A DNA stretch of 64,000 bases from assembly GCA_977017575.1 (NCBI GenBank), contig CDRNVI010000059.1:186001-250000 (forward strand). Direction: 5' to 3'. Positions 29,832 to 39,431 of the stretch are shown here, piece after piece. The DNA comes from Paramoeba atlantica. Its lineage: Eukaryota > Discosea. The notes under the pieces were generated by a model. That model did not search any database, had not been told where the DNA came from, and worked only from the letters and a program-made list of their open reading frames with translations. Both the position numbers and the translations under genes were made by a program. Each line of letters begins with the position of its first letter. Position 1 is the stretch's first letter.

Positions 29832-30578
29832 ATGGGTAAATCACTAGTAATAATTATGCGTCCTTTAAAAAAATCAACGTTCATTATTTACGTTAATATC
29901 GCAATGATTTCACCTTGCATACATTTCAGTGTTGTTCGAACTGCCGACTCGTCATATCGACCGAGCAAAGTTCATGGCGCCGTTTTGCCCCAAGAATATA
30001 CTTTATTACAATTCTTGGGCAAAATTGATTTGAGTGAAGCATCTTGGAGCACTCAGACCCCAGCATGTGAATGGAAATACGTCATATGCAATGAAGAATT
30101 GGAGGTAACTCATATACATTGGGATTACCTCCCTACCAACTTGTGTTTTTCCAAAGTGTGTCTTACGAATGTTCTTCAAGGCGAGCTTCTCTGGCAGTAC
30201 TTACCCCACACTTTGATACATTTTTCAGCTCAATGTCACGGTATCACTGGACCAATAGATTTTTCTGTGTTACCTTCAAAGCTAGTAAATTTTTATATCG
30301 GCTCTAACAAGTGTGATGGGTCGCTAGATCTTTCTCACTTGCCATCTAGTCTTAACGTATTATTTCTAAGTCATAACAAATTTACTGGTGAGATCGATCT
30401 GACGTGTCTACCTGGGTCGATTTCTGAGGTACACGTGAGAGACAATAGGCTATACGGGGCGTTAAATTTCAGCAAACTTCCAAGGAGCCTACGGGGACTG
30501 GACCTTTCAAATAATTGTTTTGTAGTACCTGAGCATGTGCCAGATGTCGTTATTATTGGACTGCAGAACACATTGTGA
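29832..30578 (+). CDS. LRR-family protein (copy 3)
   Basis: The 248-aa product has a hydrophobic N-terminal segment (FIIYVNIAMISPCIHFSVV, residues about 17-35), which could be a signal peptide. The cap VLPQEYTLLQFLGKIDLSEA with SWSTQTPACEWKYVICNEE follows. About five LRR units come next (LNVLFLSHNKFTGEIDLTCL, ISEVHVRDNRLYGALNF, LRGLDLSNNCF). Its cap is nearly the same as those of the truncated copies at 41983 and 61514, so these three form a subgroup. No C-terminal anchor is visible. Function unknown. Confidence 0.8.
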   Translation: MGKSLVIIMRPLKKSTFIIYVNIAMISPCIHFSVVRTADSSYRPSKVHGAVLPQEYTLLQFLGKIDLSEASWSTQTPACEWKYVICNEELEVTHIHWDYLPTNLCFSKVCLTNVLQGELLWQYLPHTLIHFSAQCHGITGPIDFSVLPSKLVNFYIGSNKCDGSLDLSHLPSSLNVLFLSHNKFTGEIDLTCLPGSISEVHVRDNRLYGALNFSKLPRSLRGLDLSNNCFVVPEHVPDVVIIGLQNTL

Positions 30579-30779
30579 ATCAAATTACTGTATCCCCTAC
30601 TTAAGTGTCACCGGTCTACCCCCCCTCTTTAATTGTACTTTTTGACGGGTCCCTGGGTACATCCAGGAAACGTACCAAAATAGGGGCGGGGGTCAATGGG
30701 TTCGGGGGATGAAACGAAAGAAGGATTCATACAGTTATACTGTAGAGATTAAGTCAAATAGCCTGGGATCACACAATAT

Positions 30780-30906
30780 ACACCCATGGACAGAAGTGTG
30801 CCCCCGGCCTGGCAAATGCCATTTGTTTTATCCGTTTTTGCTCATTTTTGCAGCATTCGAGAGATCTCGTTCCCCTAGCGAAGAGCTTTGCCGCCTTTTT
30901 TTCATA
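30780..30906. repeat. Dispersed repeat Y downstream of LRR copy 3
   Basis: The sequence from CATTTGTTTTATCCG through TTCGAGAGATCTCG to GAAGAGCTTTGCCGCC recurs, diverged, at 46843-46928 (also downstream of an LRR gene) and in shorter form at 14600-14632. A related CATTCAACGGATCTCG...GCCG segment lies within both arms of Tc1 element A. Tc1 element D starts at its end. Confidence 0.6.
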
Positions 30907-31646
30907 GGGGACCCCCTGGTGCTCTGGTGGTGACCCCAAAGTAGGCCAAAAACAAAAAATGGTACATTAGACATCCAGAAAAAAAAATCACCCTTTCAAT
31001 GATAAAATGAGAAAAAAGGAAGAAGTATCAATATCCGCAGTGCTCCCCATTGGTCTGAATAACTATTTGCATACGTTTGGGAACAGAATTGATGGAATTC
31101 AACACTTTCAAGGGCTTTATGCCGTTCGGTGAGGTCACGGTTCCGTACCTTGGCCATCCTCGTGTACCCTGAGTTATGTAATACACGAAAGACTTTCTTA
31201 ATGGAACAATTGTACCCTTTCCTTTTTAATTGATCATGAACCAAGTTGTACGTCAAGCAACCCTCTTCCTTTGTATTTTCCTTATTAACTATTGATTTCA
31301 CCTTTGATACAAATCTTTTTGAAGGCTTTGGCCTACCTGATTTCAGTGGAGATGACAATTCATTACCTTGTTTTGAGAGATTAATAAATTTTCTAATTGT
31401 ACGGCGGTCACGACCAAAGTTTTAATGAAGTTGGGTGACGCTGACGCCAGATTTATGCTGTTTAACTATCTCTGTTCTCTCCGAAATCGACAAAGCGATG
31501 TTTCGTTTGTGACTTATACGAGGCGGGGTCCTCATGAAGAAAAAACAGGGAGAAAAAAGGATGATATACTAGAAAAATTGACTGTGTTCCGAAAAAATGG
31601 GTAAAAAAAACATGTTTTTTGGACCCAGGGGGTACCAGGGGGTCCC
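30907..31646 (-). mobile_element. Tc1/mariner element D, internally deleted
   Basis: The ends GGGGACCCCCTGGT and GGGACCCCCTGGTAC are inverted repeats flanked by TA (30905-30906, 31647-31648). The minus strand keeps the N-terminal DNA-binding part (LVHDQLKRKGYNCSIKKVF, VRNRDLTERHKA) fused to the last codons of the protein (LNSINSVPKRM...NGEHCGY in another frame); the whole catalytic core is missing. The matching C-terminal GY ending links it to element A. Outside the TA, GAAGAGCTTTGCCGCC stands on the left and its reverse complement on the right, so the element sits at the centre of a palindrome. Confidence 0.75.
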
Positions 31647-31671
31647 TATGAAAAAAAGGCGGCAAAGCTCT

Positions 31672-33268
31672 TCTCCTGCATATTCTCCTCCCATGGGCAA
31701 GTTAGTTCAATAATGAACTCTTTCCCGTCCCTTAGCTTTACCCACCCGTCCGGACGCAGCATACCATCATTGTCGGCTAGCCACGTTGGAGGGCGTCGCA
31801 TGCCAGGTAGGTCGAAATGAGAGAGCTTTATGGGGGGACTCGCTTACATGGTAAGCTAGGGCCCGTAAGATGAAGTCGTGTCTGAAAGTGTAACGCCCTT
31901 GATCTAGAGCAACTCGGCATCCCGCGAGAATGTGCCTTGGGGTTTGTACCTCTGTCTTGCATAGCGGGTATTTGGTGTCTGTGTGGGTTGATATGCCCCA
32001 GTGGTGAATTGCAGCCCTGGTAGGTAGCGGGGCCTGTGTGAGGACAGGAGACAAATCGCGTCAGGTGCGTCGACCTGATGTTACACAGGTCGGCTGCCGG
32101 GCGCACATGCCCGCGTGAACGCTGCCTTTTCTCGTTCTCAATTTTAATTCGCAATGCGTGCCGCACCGCCGGATCCCGAGAAGCATTCATTTGATTTAGG
32201 TTTTGGGCTGTGCAGTGTAGCCACAATTTGGACAGGCTCATGAGGGCCCAACCACGTTCAGAGTAAAGGAGCTCACTCGTTGAGGTTTTAGCGATATTTA
32301 GCCACTTTCGGATGTGCCGGGTTGCTAGTTTCTGCAGTCGGAGCATATGAGTAAAAGAAAGTCTGGGGTTGACTGTTAGTACATAGCGCAAGCGAGCAAT
32401 GATGGCGTGATTGTATATCCAAAGCTTAGCGGATGGGTCGTGAGCGCTCTCAGAGATTCTGCTCAACCAACCTGATAGTTTTTCCTTAACTTTGAAAGGT
32501 AATTTTGCCTTGTTGTGCGCCGGGTGCCAGTGTCATGCCCAAAAACATACTCCCTTTATCGCATATGTGAGGAATAGGCGTGCCTTTGGCCATAATCTGC
32601 GGGCGTCTGGTCATATATCCACTGCCTGTTGCCACGGACATGTGCTGAACTCTGCATTTCCCAATGTTCAGTGTCAGCCCCAATCTCGAAAGTGCTGTTG
32701 TTAGGGCGTGGACTGCCTGTTGCATTTCCTGAGGTGTGTTTGTAAGGAATGTAATGTCGTCCGCGTACGCTTTCTGAAAGACTGTCCCGTCATCCCATTT
32801 CACTCCGTATCGAGGACAACTGGCCCGTACGTAGCTTAGTGCAAACTCGATGCATGGGTTGAAAAGAGTAGGAGAAAGAGTGTCACCTTGAAGGATTCCT
32901 CGGCCTACCGGTATTGGTTTGCTTAGTCCTTCTGAACAACATACTTGAAGGCTGGAATTGTCATACAAGGATGCATCATACGACCTAATTACTGTTGGGG
33001 CTCGAATCCAATTCAGGGAGTCATGAATAACATCGTGCGAAAGCGATCCGAAGGCGTTCTTCAAATCAAATTGTGCAAGACAGTACTGATTTTTGTTGCG
33101 TCGCTGCTGGGTAAGAATTTCACATAGCGTTTGTGTGTGTTCAATGGTTCCATTCATACGTGAGAGAAAGCCCTTTTGCACTGATGTGTTTATGTACCCT
33201 GTGGACGTGACATGCGCGAGAATACGATGGCTTATTATTGAGTGCAGGATCTGTTCTACTGGCACTCC
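31672..33268 (-). mobile_element. LINE with reverse transcriptase and restriction-like endonuclease, broken
   Basis: The minus strand reads through an RT: TSVQKGFLSRMNGTIEHT, CLAQFDLKNAFGSLSHDVI, GRGILQGDTLSPTLFN and the catalytic YADDITF. The thumb/linker region (32466 onward) follows, then a Cys/His segment (YPLCKTEVQTPRHILAGC and DQGRYTFRHD), and a restriction-like endonuclease remnant (LRPDGWVKLRDGKEFIIELT, CPWEEN). At least three frameshifts separate these parts (near 32480, 32050 and 31830). The 5' end is truncated near 33268, and the 3' end meets the palindromic flank of Tc1 element D. RT-to-REL order places it with REL-type LINEs. Confidence 0.85.
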
Positions 33269-33560
33269 AGGAAGAACTTGTTAGTTTGATGATTCGAAGA
33301 TGCCAGAGCAACATTTGAGTAATCTAAAGTAAATTACATCGCTTTTGGAATTGTCTCGATACATAATAATGCATATAAAGAATATATCTGAGCATATAAA
33401 GAATGTATCTGTTCTACTGGCACCCCGAGAAGAACTTGTCAGTTCTTTGATTCGAAGATGTTAGAGCAACATTCGAGTAATGTAGAGTAAACTACATCGC
33501 TTTTGGAATTATCTCAGCACATAATAATGCACGTAAGGAACTTTACGCATAAAGAATTTT
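33246..33560. repeat. Tandem duplication of an LRR upstream segment
   Basis: Two copies of about 150 bp (from TCTGTTCTACTGGCAC through GATTCGAAGATG, GAGCAACATT and TACATCGCTTTTGGAATT) lie head to tail. The first bases of each resemble the LRR gene just downstream at 33636-33664 (CACTCTACTGGCACCCCAAG). They look like remnants of repeated duplication of that gene's 5' end. The LINE is truncated in the first copy. Confidence 0.65.
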
Positions 33561-33567
33561 AGAACAA

Positions 33568-34386
33568 ATGTTTTACAGCGCTCTTCCCAGCCTGATTTAC
33601 ACGGCGGACACACAACCCTCATCCAATCGTCGGGGCAAAGTATCCACTCTACTGGCACCCCAAGAAGAACTCATGTCAGTACTAATAAGTAACCTCACGC
33701 ATCATCCTTCCTCGTGGGTACGTCAAAAACGTAGTTTCTTCGGTCAACTTCGTGAAGTTTCGCCCTGTACATGGAAAGGTGTCCTTTGTGACTCGCGCGC
33801 AAACGTGTTGGACATTCGTTGGTTTGGAAATCCGAATCAGCAGAACTTTTTGCGGGGAAGCTTAATCTGGAATTATTTACCCCCCACGTTGCAAAGATGC
33901 TACGTAAGAAATCACGGGCAACACCTCAAAGGTACTCTCCCGCTTGATCAACTCCCTCAAGCTTTGACTCACCTTGATGTCGGTCTGAACCGACTAAGTG
34001 GATCGCTTGTGCTGAATGCTCTTCCAGAAAAACTCTTCCTTCTAAATGCTGAAGCCAACCATTTTCATGGTACGCTATGTTTATTGAATCTCCCGCCTTT
34101 GTTAGCAGAACTCACTTTGAATAATAACATGTTTAAAGGTCCTTTAAATCTTAGCAGTATACCGCTCACTCTTACGTCTTTAAATTTGAACGGCAACCTC
34201 CTCAATGGTATTGTTGATCTCTCACCTGTTCTAGGTGAATCGCGCAAGGGCGCCCCTCCGCTGCTTCTCCAGCTTTACGGAAATGAGTTTGAATCCTATT
34301 TGCTGCCTCCTTCTATTGCTCAATTGCCAGACAACGTCCAGTACGACGAGCCTATGGCGCTCGCGGACATGTACATGATGGGATAA
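33568..34386 (+). CDS. LRR-family protein (copy 4)
   Basis: The 272-aa product opens with a short hydrophobic N-terminus (MFYSALPSLIYTADT), then the cap (STLLAPQEELMSVLIS, HPSSW, and SPCTWKGVLCDS, Cys at about 69 and 76). LRR units follow: LTHLDVGLNRLSGSLVLNAL, LFLLNAEANHFHGTLCL, LAELTLNNNMFKGPLNLSSI and LTSLNLNGNLLNGIVDLSPV. The SPC-W-GV-C cap is nearly that of plant LRRNT_2. No anchor; secretion is inferred. Intact frame, ATG start. Confidence 0.8.
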   Translation: MFYSALPSLIYTADTQPSSNRRGKVSTLLAPQEELMSVLISNLTHHPSSWVRQKRSFFGQLREVSPCTWKGVLCDSRANVLDIRWFGNPNQQNFLRGSLIWNYLPPTLQRCYVRNHGQHLKGTLPLDQLPQALTHLDVGLNRLSGSLVLNALPEKLFLLNAEANHFHGTLCLLNLPPLLAELTLNNNMFKGPLNLSSIPLTLTSLNLNGNLLNGIVDLSPVLGESRKGAPPLLLQLYGNEFESYLLPPSIAQLPDNVQYDEPMALADMYMMG

Positions 34387-34574
34387 CGTGAAATAGCGCC
34401 TGCAAGGCCTTTACACTTACGGTAAAGTGCTCTACAGAAGGGCTAGCGTGCAACTGTATAATATGTATAATATCTGCATATTGCGGTAGTTGTATAACTA
34501 CCGCTCTACCCTCGATTATTGCAAAAAAAAAGTGAACAAAAACATTGAAAATATAAAGAGACACACAGTAATAA

Positions 34575-34993
34575 TAGAGTTATAATAGAAGAAAAAAATA
34601 TAAAATGGGGCTCCGGTGGTCCAAAATTGAAAAAAAAAATCAAAAAAATGGGGGGTCCATGGGGGGGGGATACGTCGCGAAATTTTTTTCGAATTTTTTG
34701 CTTTTCAAAATCGAGCGCAGGGAAGTGGTAGAGTAGGCTGCGGCGATAATTTTCCACCCCCCCCCTGGGGGTACCCCCCCTGGTACGCGCAGGAGGGGTC
34801 CGATAAGACCAAAATTTCTGAAATTTTTAGGATGACCAAAAACATTTTTTTTTTGACCCAAAAAAAAGTAAAAATATTATTTTTCCAAAATCAACTCCTA
34901 AAACGCATTTTAGGAGTTTGGGACCGGGAACGCGAAGCGCGCAGCATGAGTGACTTCTAAGTTGAAAACAACCACCGCGTTTAACGAAGAGCC
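34575..34993. repeat. Repeat-derived intergenic block with one GGCTCTTCGTTAAA-family end
   Basis: 34575-34665 is shared, inverted, with 3235-3330 (GGGGCTCCGGTGGTCC). 34755-34800 is a run of C/G with CCTGGGGGTACC. 34896-34918 holds a small hairpin (ACTCCTAAAACGCATTTTAGGAGT). 34930-34993 is the right end of the GGCTCTTCGTTAAA family (in reverse complement). The left partner of that end was not found. Confidence 0.5.
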
Positions 34994-35117
34994 TAAAAAA
35001 ATTAATAATCGCTAATAATGATTTAATGCTTAGGTAGCAATAAGTAAGAATTATTATTAAAGACTGAAATTATTAATAATATATATAGCCCTACCCCATA
35101 AATTTAATTTGCACAAA

Positions 35118-35155
35118 CTAATACTAACCTTCCTTTCTTCCTTCCTCCCTCTTTT
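35118..35155 (+). promoter_or_regulatory. Pyrimidine-rich leader abutting the BCD1 start codon
   Basis: About 26 bases of pure T/C (TTCCTTTCTTCCTTCCTC onward) run directly into the ATG at 35156 with no AG between. An AG acceptor, if used, must lie upstream (for example near 35090), so this tract would be in the mRNA leader. Confidence 0.4.
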
Positions 35156-37597
35156 ATGTACAACACTTTTGATCGAAAGTCAAACGACCTTCCCCCAACT
35201 CCCGAAGATCGTGAACTTGAACAAATCGTCGTCCACGCCCTACGCGAAGACTCCCAGTACCTTGCCGATCGACTGAAACAAACACGACAACTCGTCGTGC
35301 CCCACCCCCCTCCCGAACCCCCCAACCCTCCCCCCACCTCTTCTTCCCATTCCCCAACCCCTCCCCCCACCTCCTGTTGCTCCCTCTGCCCCTCCCCCGC
35401 CACCTACCGCTGCCCGCGCTGTTCCACCCCCACCTGTTCCCTCCCCTGCGTCCGCGCGCACAAACGCAAACACAACTGTTCCGGTACCCCCACCCCCGAG
35501 GCCTTCACCCCCCTCCCCGCCTACTCCTCTCTCCACCTTAAACGGGACTACCACTTTCTAGAGACGTTACGCAACGGTCTCGAGTCCCTGCGCCGGGCCA
35601 ACCCCTCGGTGGCCCGTTTCAACCACCGCGTGCTCCCCCCTCCGTTGCATGCGCTCAGCAAGGCCTCCCGCGCCCACGGGGTGGTGCTGCAGATCATGTC
35701 GGAGGGGATGGGGAAGCGCGCGGGGAACACCTCGAGGTATGAGAGGCGGCACGACACGATTACGTGGAGGGTGGGGTTTGTGCTGCATGGAGGGGGAGGG
35801 GGGGTAGGGGTGGGGGAGAGGGTGGAGAGGGTAGTGTTGAGTCCGTTTGAGAGAGGGGAGGGGGGGAAGAGGGGGACACCAACCACCACAACGACAACAA
35901 CAACAGAGGATGAAAAGGAGACAGGACGTCATGGAGGTTCTTCGGTTGCGGTGATTCATACGGACTGGGCCAGTGAGCGGTTTAAATTGGGTGAGATTTT
36001 TAAAACGGCGTGGAGACGTAACCCCGGACTTACGTCGCATCCGATTCGGAGAGGGTATAATCGTGCAGGGCGATGGATACCGTCGGGGATGGGAAAAGCG
36101 GGTGAAGAGGTGTCGAATTCGATGCAGGAGGAGAGGGATGAAGGGGTCCACTCCCACAAGGAGCCTGTTGAAGAGGTCGCTGCTAAGGAGGGGGATAATA
36201 AACGTCAACGCTCTGAAGGAAAAAGTACAGCAGGGGAGATTTCTCAGCAGGGGCTGCATCATGAAGAAAATATTCCCGAGGAAGAACACGGAGGTACCCC
36301 TGATAAAGAACGGTCTGTTCATTCAGATACCTCGAATGAGGAGAGTGAGGACAGTGATACCGAGGGCCTTACGAAACAGTCTTGTTCAACAGAACAAGAA
36401 AAGGACTCCTCCCCGAAGAGGCCTACCAATTCGGAAAAGACGATGGGCGTACCCTCTACCAGTGTAGAGACCAGTACATTTTCGGGAGCCACCAGCGATG
36501 ATGAAACTAACGCACAGCGTAGGCTTCTTCAGCACTTTGAGGCGGTTACTGGAGGTGAATATATATTTCTCTACCGTGCCGAGCGACTCGGAAACACCGT
36601 AGCGTACTACCCACTCAATTCCTCAGACACTTTGCATGACAATCTGCGCTCCGTGTTCTACGTCGTCGAAAGTCCCGTCATCGAAGTCGTGCCTTTGTTT
36701 ATGGCGGATCAGTTTCCTCTCATCACAACGGAACAAAAAACGTTTGTTCGAGAGAGCTTTCGAAAGAACTCCGCGGCGGCGTGGAGTAAAAGGGTGGATG
36801 GAGATTCTAGCACTACAACCGGAAGCAACGCTAAGGGGCCTCATGAGAGCCAGAAGACGACACCCTTTCCTGACCGTAAACGTCCGGCAGAACAGCCCAA
36901 ATCCGACGTTCCTTGCGGTAACTTTCGCAAAGGTACGTGTCGTTATGGGGATCAGTGTCCGCGAACACACTACTCGGAAGAGGAACTCCCGGTTTGTCGT
37001 TTTCTGATGAAGGGACTGAAATGTGCACATGGGGAGCGCTGTCTGTACAGTCATGACCCTCGTCGAGCTCCTGCCTCTCAATACTATCACGTTTCACGGG
37101 GACAGAACCGTAGAGGGGGATATGACCAGAGGGGTTTTTCAAGTCCTGTAGGGAATGGCAGCGGACGAGCGTCTTTTTCTACGTCTTATTCGGCACATGA
37201 ACCGTCACCCAGAGGTCCCTATCAAGGTAATAGAGGGCGTGGAGGGGGCGGAATGCGTCCCTCAGGCCATTTTAACAACATGCGCAATGAGCCTCGCGGA
37301 AATTGGGGTGAGACCACGAATCACGTAAGTAGCACACCATCCACACGAATGTATCCCGCAGACTCGTTCTTTCCTCATCCATCAAATCTACAGTCGTCAA
37401 GTCCAGTGCATCCGTACCCGGCTCCTGTTCCGGTGGATGGGAGTTCCGGTGCCCCTCACTACGGGTTTTCCCAGGCCTCATACGCTAACTCCCAAAACGT
37501 ACCCACAGAACCTCGAATGCAACATCCTGGGTTGTCCTCACATCATCAACGCCATGGAGCACCAGATTCGTTTCCACCACCTCATTTCATGCATTAG
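35156..37597 (+). CDS. Box C/D snoRNP assembly factor BCD1 (ZNHIT6) with C-terminal CCCH fingers
   Basis: BCD1 is needed for box C/D snoRNA accumulation. A zf-HIT finger occupies residues 75-108 (CSLC, CPRC, CSLPC, H102, C108), followed by the BCD1-typical YHFLETLRNGLESLRR and, after a low-complexity part, the C-terminal BCD1 block RLGNTVAYYPLNSSDTLHDN with LRSVFYVVESPVIEVVPL. Beyond the usual end of the family, two CCCH zinc fingers appear: CGNFRKGTCRYGDQCPRTH (C-x7-C-x5-C-x3-H, about 587-605) and CRFLMKGLKCAHGERCLYSH (C-x8-C-x5-C-x3-H). A Gly/Arg/Ser/Pro-rich tail follows. At 813 aa this is well above the roughly 370-470 of yeast and human forms. The fused RNA-binding fingers are the odd part. 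Confidence 0.8.
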   Translation: MYNTFDRKSNDLPPTPEDRELEQIVVHALREDSQYLADRLKQTRQLVVPHPPPEPPNPPPTSSSHSPTPPPTSCCSLCPSPATYRCPRCSTPTCSLPCVRAHKRKHNCSGTPTPEAFTPLPAYSSLHLKRDYHFLETLRNGLESLRRANPSVARFNHRVLPPPLHALSKASRAHGVVLQIMSEGMGKRAGNTSRYERRHDTITWRVGFVLHGGGGGVGVGERVERVVLSPFERGEGGKRGTPTTTTTTTTEDEKETGRHGGSSVAVIHTDWASERFKLGEIFKTAWRRNPGLTSHPIRRGYNRAGRWIPSGMGKAGEEVSNSMQEERDEGVHSHKEPVEEVAAKEGDNKRQRSEGKSTAGEISQQGLHHEENIPEEEHGGTPDKERSVHSDTSNEESEDSDTEGLTKQSCSTEQEKDSSPKRPTNSEKTMGVPSTSVETSTFSGATSDDETNAQRRLLQHFEAVTGGEYIFLYRAERLGNTVAYYPLNSSDTLHDNLRSVFYVVESPVIEVVPLFMADQFPLITTEQKTFVRESFRKNSAAAWSKRVDGDSSTTTGSNAKGPHESQKTTPFPDRKRPAEQPKSDVPCGNFRKGTCRYGDQCPRTHYSEEELPVCRFLMKGLKCAHGERCLYSHDPRRAPASQYYHVSRGQNRRGGYDQRGFSSPVGNGSGRASFSTSYSAHEPSPRGPYQGNRGRGGGGMRPSGHFNNMRNEPRGNWGETTNHVSSTPSTRMYPADSFFPHPSNLQSSSPVHPYPAPVPVDGSSGAPHYGFSQASYANSQNVPTEPRMQHPGLSSHHQRHGAPDSFPPPHFMH

Positions 37598-38013
37598 GAT
37601 GAGCCTAAGCCCCCCGAAATCCTTAATTTCATGTTCACTTCAAACCCCCAGATTTAAAAGCTCCATGAAATACATGTATACGATCTTGTACCAAATAGCA
37701 TCTCCATGTGCCTATTCGTTGGATCACTGATTATTTAACAACCAAAAACGCAATGCACCATGATAATATTTACCTCATAAATTTACCTCATAATTTATTG
37801 AATTATTAAATTACGATAAAATATTATAATTTATTATACATCTCATAAATACTCATGAGGAACATAGAGACTTTACAAATGGCCATGCAACAATATAGCG
37901 CATGATACATGTATGTATGCGAAGATCGTACACGTATGTACGTGCCGCAGAGTGTAATGAATTTGATTTCTGCGAAATTCTATTTTAGGACTCGAACTAC
38001 TTCATACTATAGT
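37598..38013. other. Intergenic region between BCD1 and the GET4-like gene
   Basis: 37745-37850 consists of AT-rich near-repeats of TTTACCTCATAAATT and TTATTAAATTA type. An in-frame ATG exists at 37909, but the conserved part of the next protein begins after 38014. Confidence 0.4.
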
Positions 38014-39303
38014 ATGACTTCGCACTCCCGCTTCTTCGATGAACTCCATCGGCAGTGTGAGAAGGGATGTTTTTACGAAGCCGTTCAACGGAGTAAAGCA
38101 CAGATGAATCGTCTGCTACGTGCGAAACGGATAGATGAATATATATCTCTTTGTGCTTTAGTCGTAGAGACTCTTTTACGGTATGAACGAGTGGAGGAGG
38201 TTGAATCTCTTTCGATGGAAATTCTACTTGTCTATCGCCGTGAAAATATTGTGCCGGACAAAACCAGTGTGGAGAATTTACGATGCATAGCGGGCCGGCT
38301 TGTCGCTGCGTGTAAGATCGATTTGGAAAGTACTGAGAGCACGGAGACATTGGCTATGGATAAATATGAGATTTTCTCAATGGTGCGTCGGGTCCTTGTG
38401 AAGTACTATGACTGGTATTCTACGGCCCCAGTCCCCTGCATGAGAGCAGAGAAATATGAAAAAGTGGAGTATGAAGAACTTTTGATAGAGCGTGAGCCTT
38501 GGGATTTCATTCCACACGCATTGGCAATCATGGATTTACGTCATGGCATTTGCAACATGCAAACTCGCAAGTGGAGTTTTACCACGGTGAATACTGCGCT
38601 GCAGTTAGAGACAATTTTGACGCTGTTCTTAAAAAAGTGTTGTAGAAAAGAAGTTTCGAAAACCTTCATGCGCGACGTAGTGGATTGCTTTAAAAAGGCG
38701 GGAGTTTGCTTAACTGTTTCAGACATGACCCCTTTGCAAGACTTGCACCACTGTTTTACCCATGATACTCCTCTAGTACAAAATATGAAGATGATTGACG
38801 ATGAGATAAAGCGCGGAGGTCTCCTTTCATTTTTTTCACAATACAAAACAGAATTCATTTTTATGATTTCCCGCGTCGTGCTGGAAGCTCTAGCAACAGT
38901 GGACTTTGTTATTGTTCAATGTATAATGCGTGGTGTATATCTTCCGTTAGCCAACTTTATTGGAATGTGCCAAGAAGTAAAAAAGATGAACAATTCAGAC
39001 ATGAACGAAACTTCGAATACACCTCTAGACGTGTCAAAGTCTAGACAAGATTTTTTGAAGAGAAGAAATCAGCTTTCTTTTACTGTTGTGCATTTTGTTT
39101 GCTCTGTTTTTGAACTAAGTCAATGTATTGCTCTAGCTAAAAGGAAAGAAGTCAAACCTGCATTTTCCGAGTTATCAAAGTATCACGAACATTTTATGGG
39201 GATCTGCTCCATATATTCTCCTATACTTACCTATGACGTCTCAATTTCGTTAATATTGAAGAACGTCGAAAAAAAATATTTTCGTTCCCAACACGATTGG
39301 TAA
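38014..39303 (+). CDS. GET4-like protein (tail-anchored protein insertion pathway), tentative
   Basis: The 429-aa product is all helical. The N-terminal layout matches Get4's TPR-like repeats: FFDELHRQCEKGCFYEAVQR, then SLCALVVETLLRYERVEEVE and LSMEILLVYRRE. The middle has ALAIMDLRHG, and the C-terminal half has PLVQNMKMIDD, GGLLSFFSQYKTEFIFMISR and LEALATVDFVIVQ, the place where Get4 has its FL.-F...LL..V segment. In the family Get4 bridges Get5 and Get3 in the cytosol. Identity by eye is low, so another helical-repeat protein remains possible. An earlier in-frame ATG at 37909 would add 35 residues; 38014 is preferred because an acceptor-like CTATTTTAG lies at 37979-37987. Confidence 0.45.
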   Translation: MTSHSRFFDELHRQCEKGCFYEAVQRSKAQMNRLLRAKRIDEYISLCALVVETLLRYERVEEVESLSMEILLVYRRENIVPDKTSVENLRCIAGRLVAACKIDLESTESTETLAMDKYEIFSMVRRVLVKYYDWYSTAPVPCMRAEKYEKVEYEELLIEREPWDFIPHALAIMDLRHGICNMQTRKWSFTTVNTALQLETILTLFLKKCCRKEVSKTFMRDVVDCFKKAGVCLTVSDMTPLQDLHHCFTHDTPLVQNMKMIDDEIKRGGLLSFFSQYKTEFIFMISRVVLEALATVDFVIVQCIMRGVYLPLANFIGMCQEVKKMNNSDMNETSNTPLDVSKSRQDFLKRRNQLSFTVVHFVCSVFELSQCIALAKRKEVKPAFSELSKYHEHFMGICSIYSPILTYDVSISLILKNVEKKYFRSQHDW

Positions 39304-39352
39304 TGAGACGACCCTAAGGTTCATTCCAGGGTCCGAATAATTTTATAAAGTT

Positions 39353-39431
39353 TATACAGTCCAGTACACAATGTTTGCTCTCTCAGACCACAGAGTACAC
39401 CGTAAGAGCTTTTGGCCTCATTCCTTAGATA
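39353..39431. repeat. Fragment of element-A-type terminal repeat, split by Tc1 element B
   Basis: The left part ATACAGTCCAGTAC ... GAGTACACCGTAAGAGCTTT TGGCCTCATTCCTTAG (39353-39429) matches the outer arm of element A. Its continuation (AGATCTCGAAAAGGG) reappears at about 41020-41035, to the right of element B. So element B inserted into an older copy of this repeat. Confidence 0.7.
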
